A stretch of DNA of 9,555 nt from Coriobacteriaceae bacterium. Lineage in GTDB: Bacteria; Actinomycetota; Coriobacteriia; Anaerosomatales; SLCP01. Under the pieces are notes generated by a model, which worked only from the letters and a program-made list of their open reading frames with translations, searched no databases and was not told the origin of the DNA. Of the stretch, positions 7,495 to 9,555 are shown one piece after another. A program made the translations under genes and the position numbers. Where the stretch lies: assembly GCA_003563465.1 (NCBI GenBank), contig PWVH01000150.1, forward strand, positions 1-9,555, read 5' to 3'. Each line of letters starts with the position of its first letter. Position 1 is the first letter of the stretch.

Positions 7495-7824
7495 ATGAGC
7501 GATCTGGTGATCCAGATTACCGACGCTGGCTTCGAGGACGACGTGGTCAGTTCTTCAAAGCCTGTGGTGCTGGACTTCTGGGCTCCTTGGTGCGGCCCCT
7601 GTCGAATGATGGAGCCGGTGCTCAAAGAGGTCGCCGAGGAATACTCGGACAAGCTCCTTGTGGGCAAACTCAACGTAGACGAGAATCCCGGTATCGCCAC
7701 AAGGTTCGAGATACTCTCCATCCCCACTATCTTGGTGTTCGACAAGGGTGAGAAGGTCAAGACACTCGTCGGCGCCATGCCCAAGAAGCGGTTGATCGAA
7801 GAGCTCTCTCCTTGGGTCGACTGA
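7495..7824 (+). CDS. trxA: Thioredoxin
   Basis: Small disulfide reductase that supplies electrons to ribonucleotide reductase, peroxiredoxins and other cytosolic targets and is recycled by TrxB. The 109-residue protein has the active site WCGPC (Cys 33 and 36) within DFWAPWCGPC, the conserved cis-proline in SIPT, and the beta-strand LVGKLNVDEN typical of the family. There is no signal peptide. ATG 7495 has AAGGAG at 7481-7486, eight bases upstream; the overlapping GTG at 7492 and the ATG at 7444 inside trxB are less likely. It lies 28 bases after trxB, the classical trxBA pairing. No clear terminator follows its stop, so transcription may continue into the next ORF. Confidence 0.97.
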   Translation: MSDLVIQITDAGFEDDVVSSSKPVVLDFWAPWCGPCRMMEPVLKEVAEEYSDKLLVGKLNVDENPGIATRFEILSIPTILVFDKGEKVKTLVGAMPKKRLIEELSPWVD

Positions 7825-7882
7825 CGCTCTTACCTTCGTACCGCTCCGAACCACATCAGTCATGTACGCCTGACAAGAGGAG

Positions 7883-8140
7883 ATGATCACTATCTGCGAG
7901 ACAGGGATTCATGTCGGTCAGATGAAGCTCATGATCGCGCACGCAGACGAAACGCTTGCGCTCGCCCAGAAATGGCTTGAGCAGATCCATCATCTTGCCG
8001 ACCACGGAGATTTCACGGATTCGAGCACGGCCGTAGCGCAGGCCACGGTGCTTCTTGGAGAGGCCCGTGCGAAGCTTGAGAGTTCCATCAACTCGTTCGA
8101 CGCCGATAACGACCCTGCCTTCAGTGTCGAGCGCGTCTAG
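7883..8140 (+). CDS. Small hypothetical protein between trxA and hypF
   Basis: The 85-codon frame is not recognised. It predicts a soluble, mostly helical protein: one helix at about 13-40 (LALAQKWLEQIHHLA) and another at about 48-72 (AVAQATVLLGEARAKLESSI), with an acidic tail. There is no transmembrane segment, and a single Cys at 5. Codon composition looks like that of its neighbours, which supports a real gene. The start is uncertain: AGGAG at 7878-7882 touches the ATG at 7883 with no spacer, whereas the in-frame ATG at 7922 (codon 14) has only a weak site (ACAGGGA, 14 bases away). A helical-hairpin adaptor is a guess at most. It could belong to the trx operon or to hypF. Confidence 0.6.
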   Translation: MITICETGIHVGQMKLMIAHADETLALAQKWLEQIHHLADHGDFTDSSTAVAQATVLLGEARAKLESSINSFDADNDPAFSVERV

Positions 8141-8263
8141 CGCCGGCGGCGCTTGCATCTCTCGCGTGAGGGAAGTCTCCACTTGCCCGCCGTACGGCGC
8201 GGACGTCGCCGTGCGCGCAGTGGCGCTTGAAGGACAGCGCGCAATCGGAGGGCGCATCGGTCA
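8139..8263. promoter_or_regulatory. Gap before hypF with two short palindromes
   Basis: The 123-base gap holds a hairpin AGCGCC-GGC-GGCGCT (8139-8153), which overlaps the upstream stop codon, and a perfect 12-bp palindrome CGCCGTACGGCG (8188-8199). The hairpin lacks a T-run, so it is not a convincing intrinsic terminator. The palindrome could be an operator for hypF. No good sigma-70 promoter was seen. The hypF ribosome site GGAGGG lies just inside, at 8247-8252. Confidence 0.25.
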
Positions 8264-9555
8264 ATGAAGGCTGCATCGCTCCATATCACGGGAATCGTAC
8301 AGGGCGTCGGCTTCAGACCGTTCGTGTATAACCTCGCTGTAGATACCGGACTCACAGGCTGGGTCAGAAATGCCTCGGACGGAGTCTACTGCCTCATACA
8401 AGGTGAGACCGAAAAGGTGGATTCGTTCCCGGCAGCCATACGAGAACATGCGCCGCCAATGGCCGCGATCGAGTCGATCGTCGCCGAAGAGGTGGACCTC
8501 GAACCTTTGGACAGGTTCTCTATCCTGGAGTCCGCTGAAGTGCACGGAGCGATGACGCTCGTCTCGCCCGATATCGCCACCTGCCCGGCTTGCGTAGCCG
8601 AACTCTTTGATGCCAACGATCGTCGGCACCGCTACCCGTTCATCAACTGCACCAACTGCGGTCCGCGTTTCACGATCATCGACGACGTTCCCTACGATCG
8701 CCCCGCTACCGCAATGTCCGAGTTCGAGATGTGTCTTGCATGCGCTGCCGAGTACGTTGACCCGCGGGATCGCCGCTTTCACGCACAACCCGATGCCTGT
8801 TTCGTCTGCGGTCCGAGAGTCTATCTGAACCTCTCTCCCTCTCAAGAGGCTCCGATCGGGCTGCCTCACGACGCCGCGTGGAACCCGTCATCGGAATCGG
8901 CAGCACACCATCGGACGGACGTCACCACCGAACGCGAACGGTCCGACGCCATAATCGCGGCAGCCGCGGACCTCCTGCGCGATGGCCGCATACTGGCCCT
9001 CAAAGGACTGGGCGGCTTCCATCTCGCGTGCGACGCGACGAACGAAGAGACCGTCGCCCTCCTTCGCGAACGAAAGAACCGCTGGGGTAAGCCTTTGGCG
9101 GTCATGCTGCCGTCTATGGACATGGCCCACGAGCTGAGCTTCCTCGACGAGTCCGAAGAGGCGCTCATGGCGGGCACGGTCCGACCGATTCTGCTAGCCC
9201 GTCGCAAGCCTGGTGAGATGCTGGCGGATTCGGTAGCGGGAGGACTCCCTGACCTCGGGCTCATGCTACCTTACACGCCCCTTCACCATCTTCTTCTCGC
9301 GGAGGTCGGGCGGCCACTGGTCATGACCTCGGGCAACCTCTCAGAGGAACCGATCGCGACAGACAACGCCGAAGCACTTGCCCGGCTGGCGCCGATAGCG
9401 GATGCGTTCCTGTTGCACGACCGTGCGATACGTTCTCGCTACGACGATTCCGTCGTGCGTGTCGTCGCCGGCTTCGAGCAACTCATACGTCGCGCTCGTG
9501 GCTACGCTCCGCACCCGTTGACGACCCCGTTCTCATCGGATGCCGAGATCTTGGC
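8264..9555 (+). CDS. hypF: Carbamoyltransferase HypF, hydrogenase maturation (3' end outside window)
   Basis: HypF uses carbamoyl phosphate and ATP to load HypE, giving the CN ligands of the [NiFe] hydrogenase active site. The 430 codons present cover the first part of a family usually about 750 residues long. An acylphosphatase domain (about 1-90) has GIVQGVGFRPF with Arg 18, and VRN with Asn 36. A double zinc finger has CxxC pairs at 107/110, 129/132, 157/160 and 179/182, with CTNCGPRF and DPRDRRFHAQP. A YrdC-like domain (about 226-410) has LKGLGGFHLACDA, RKNRWGKPLAVM, TSGNLSEEPI and SRYDDSVV. The Kae1-like transferase domain lies beyond the edge. The linker at about 190-225 seems longer than usual. 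ATG 8264 has GGAGGG 11 bases upstream. A [NiFe] hydrogenase and other hyp genes are expected in the genome, perhaps just to the right. Confidence 0.96.
   Translation, partial: MKAASLHITGIVQGVGFRPFVYNLAVDTGLTGWVRNASDGVYCLIQGETEKVDSFPAAIREHAPPMAAIESIVAEEVDLEPLDRFSILESAEVHGAMTLVSPDIATCPACVAELFDANDRRHRYPFINCTNCGPRFTIIDDVPYDRPATAMSEFEMCLACAAEYVDPRDRRFHAQPDACFVCGPRVYLNLSPSQEAPIGLPHDAAWNPSSESAAHHRTDVTTERERSDAIIAAAADLLRDGRILALKGLGGFHLACDATNEETVALLRERKNRWGKPLAVMLPSMDMAHELSFLDESEEALMAGTVRPILLARRKPGEMLADSVAGGLPDLGLMLPYTPLHHLLLAEVGRPLVMTSGNLSEEPIATDNAEALARLAPIADAFLLHDRAIRSRYDDSVVRVVAGFEQLIRRARGYAPHPLTTPFSSDAEIL

Noticed and set aside
8055..8267. Plus-strand frame between the orphan ORF and hypF
   Set aside because: Out of frame with both, no ribosome site, and composition typical of a shadow frame.

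Overview
The window looks like a chromosomal segment of a moderately GC-rich bacterium, probably an anaerobic, deep-branching actinobacterium of the Coriobacteriia type. That placement is inference. It rests on a large secreted protein resembling the actinobacterial DUF6049 family, a PhoH2/YlaK-type PIN domain, a small Tad-pilin-like membrane protein and a HypF hydrogenase-maturation gene near the thioredoxin pair. No insertion sequence, prophage, CRISPR array, tRNA or rRNA was seen.

Layout. Bases 1-490 hold no complete gene. At the far left edge a minus-strand gene appears to begin (first five codons, with a strong Shine-Dalgarno). A minus-strand intrinsic terminator lies at about 205-247, and a hairpin-rich stretch separates it from lon. 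The Lon protease gene (491-2872, minus) is complete with all catalytic motifs. A 126-bp divergent intergenic region (2873-2998), carrying a nested palindrome, separates lon from a plus-strand series that runs to the right edge.

The plus-strand series is tightly packed at first. It contains a 666-residue secreted, C-terminally anchored surface protein; a 118-residue membrane protein with a pilin/TadE-like N-terminus; a PIN domain-transmembrane-TPR fusion; trxB; and trxA. Gaps are 31, 23, 1 and 28 bases, so one operon is likely. After 58 bases comes an 85-codon orphan ORF, then a 123-base gap with two short palindromes, then hypF, which is cut by the right edge at about codon 430 (acylphosphatase, zinc-finger and YrdC-like domains present, Kae1-like domain outside).

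How the genes may work together. Lon is a cytosolic quality-control protease. TrxB and TrxA form the NADPH-thioredoxin disulfide-reducing pair. HypF makes the carbamoyl/cyanide precursor for [NiFe] hydrogenase cofactor assembly. The three genes upstream of trxBA encode envelope-facing proteins of unknown role. The most unusual is the PIN-TM-TPR protein, which appears to place an intact RNase-type PIN domain in the cytoplasm and a TPR scaffold outside the membrane. It is the best candidate here for something undescribed.
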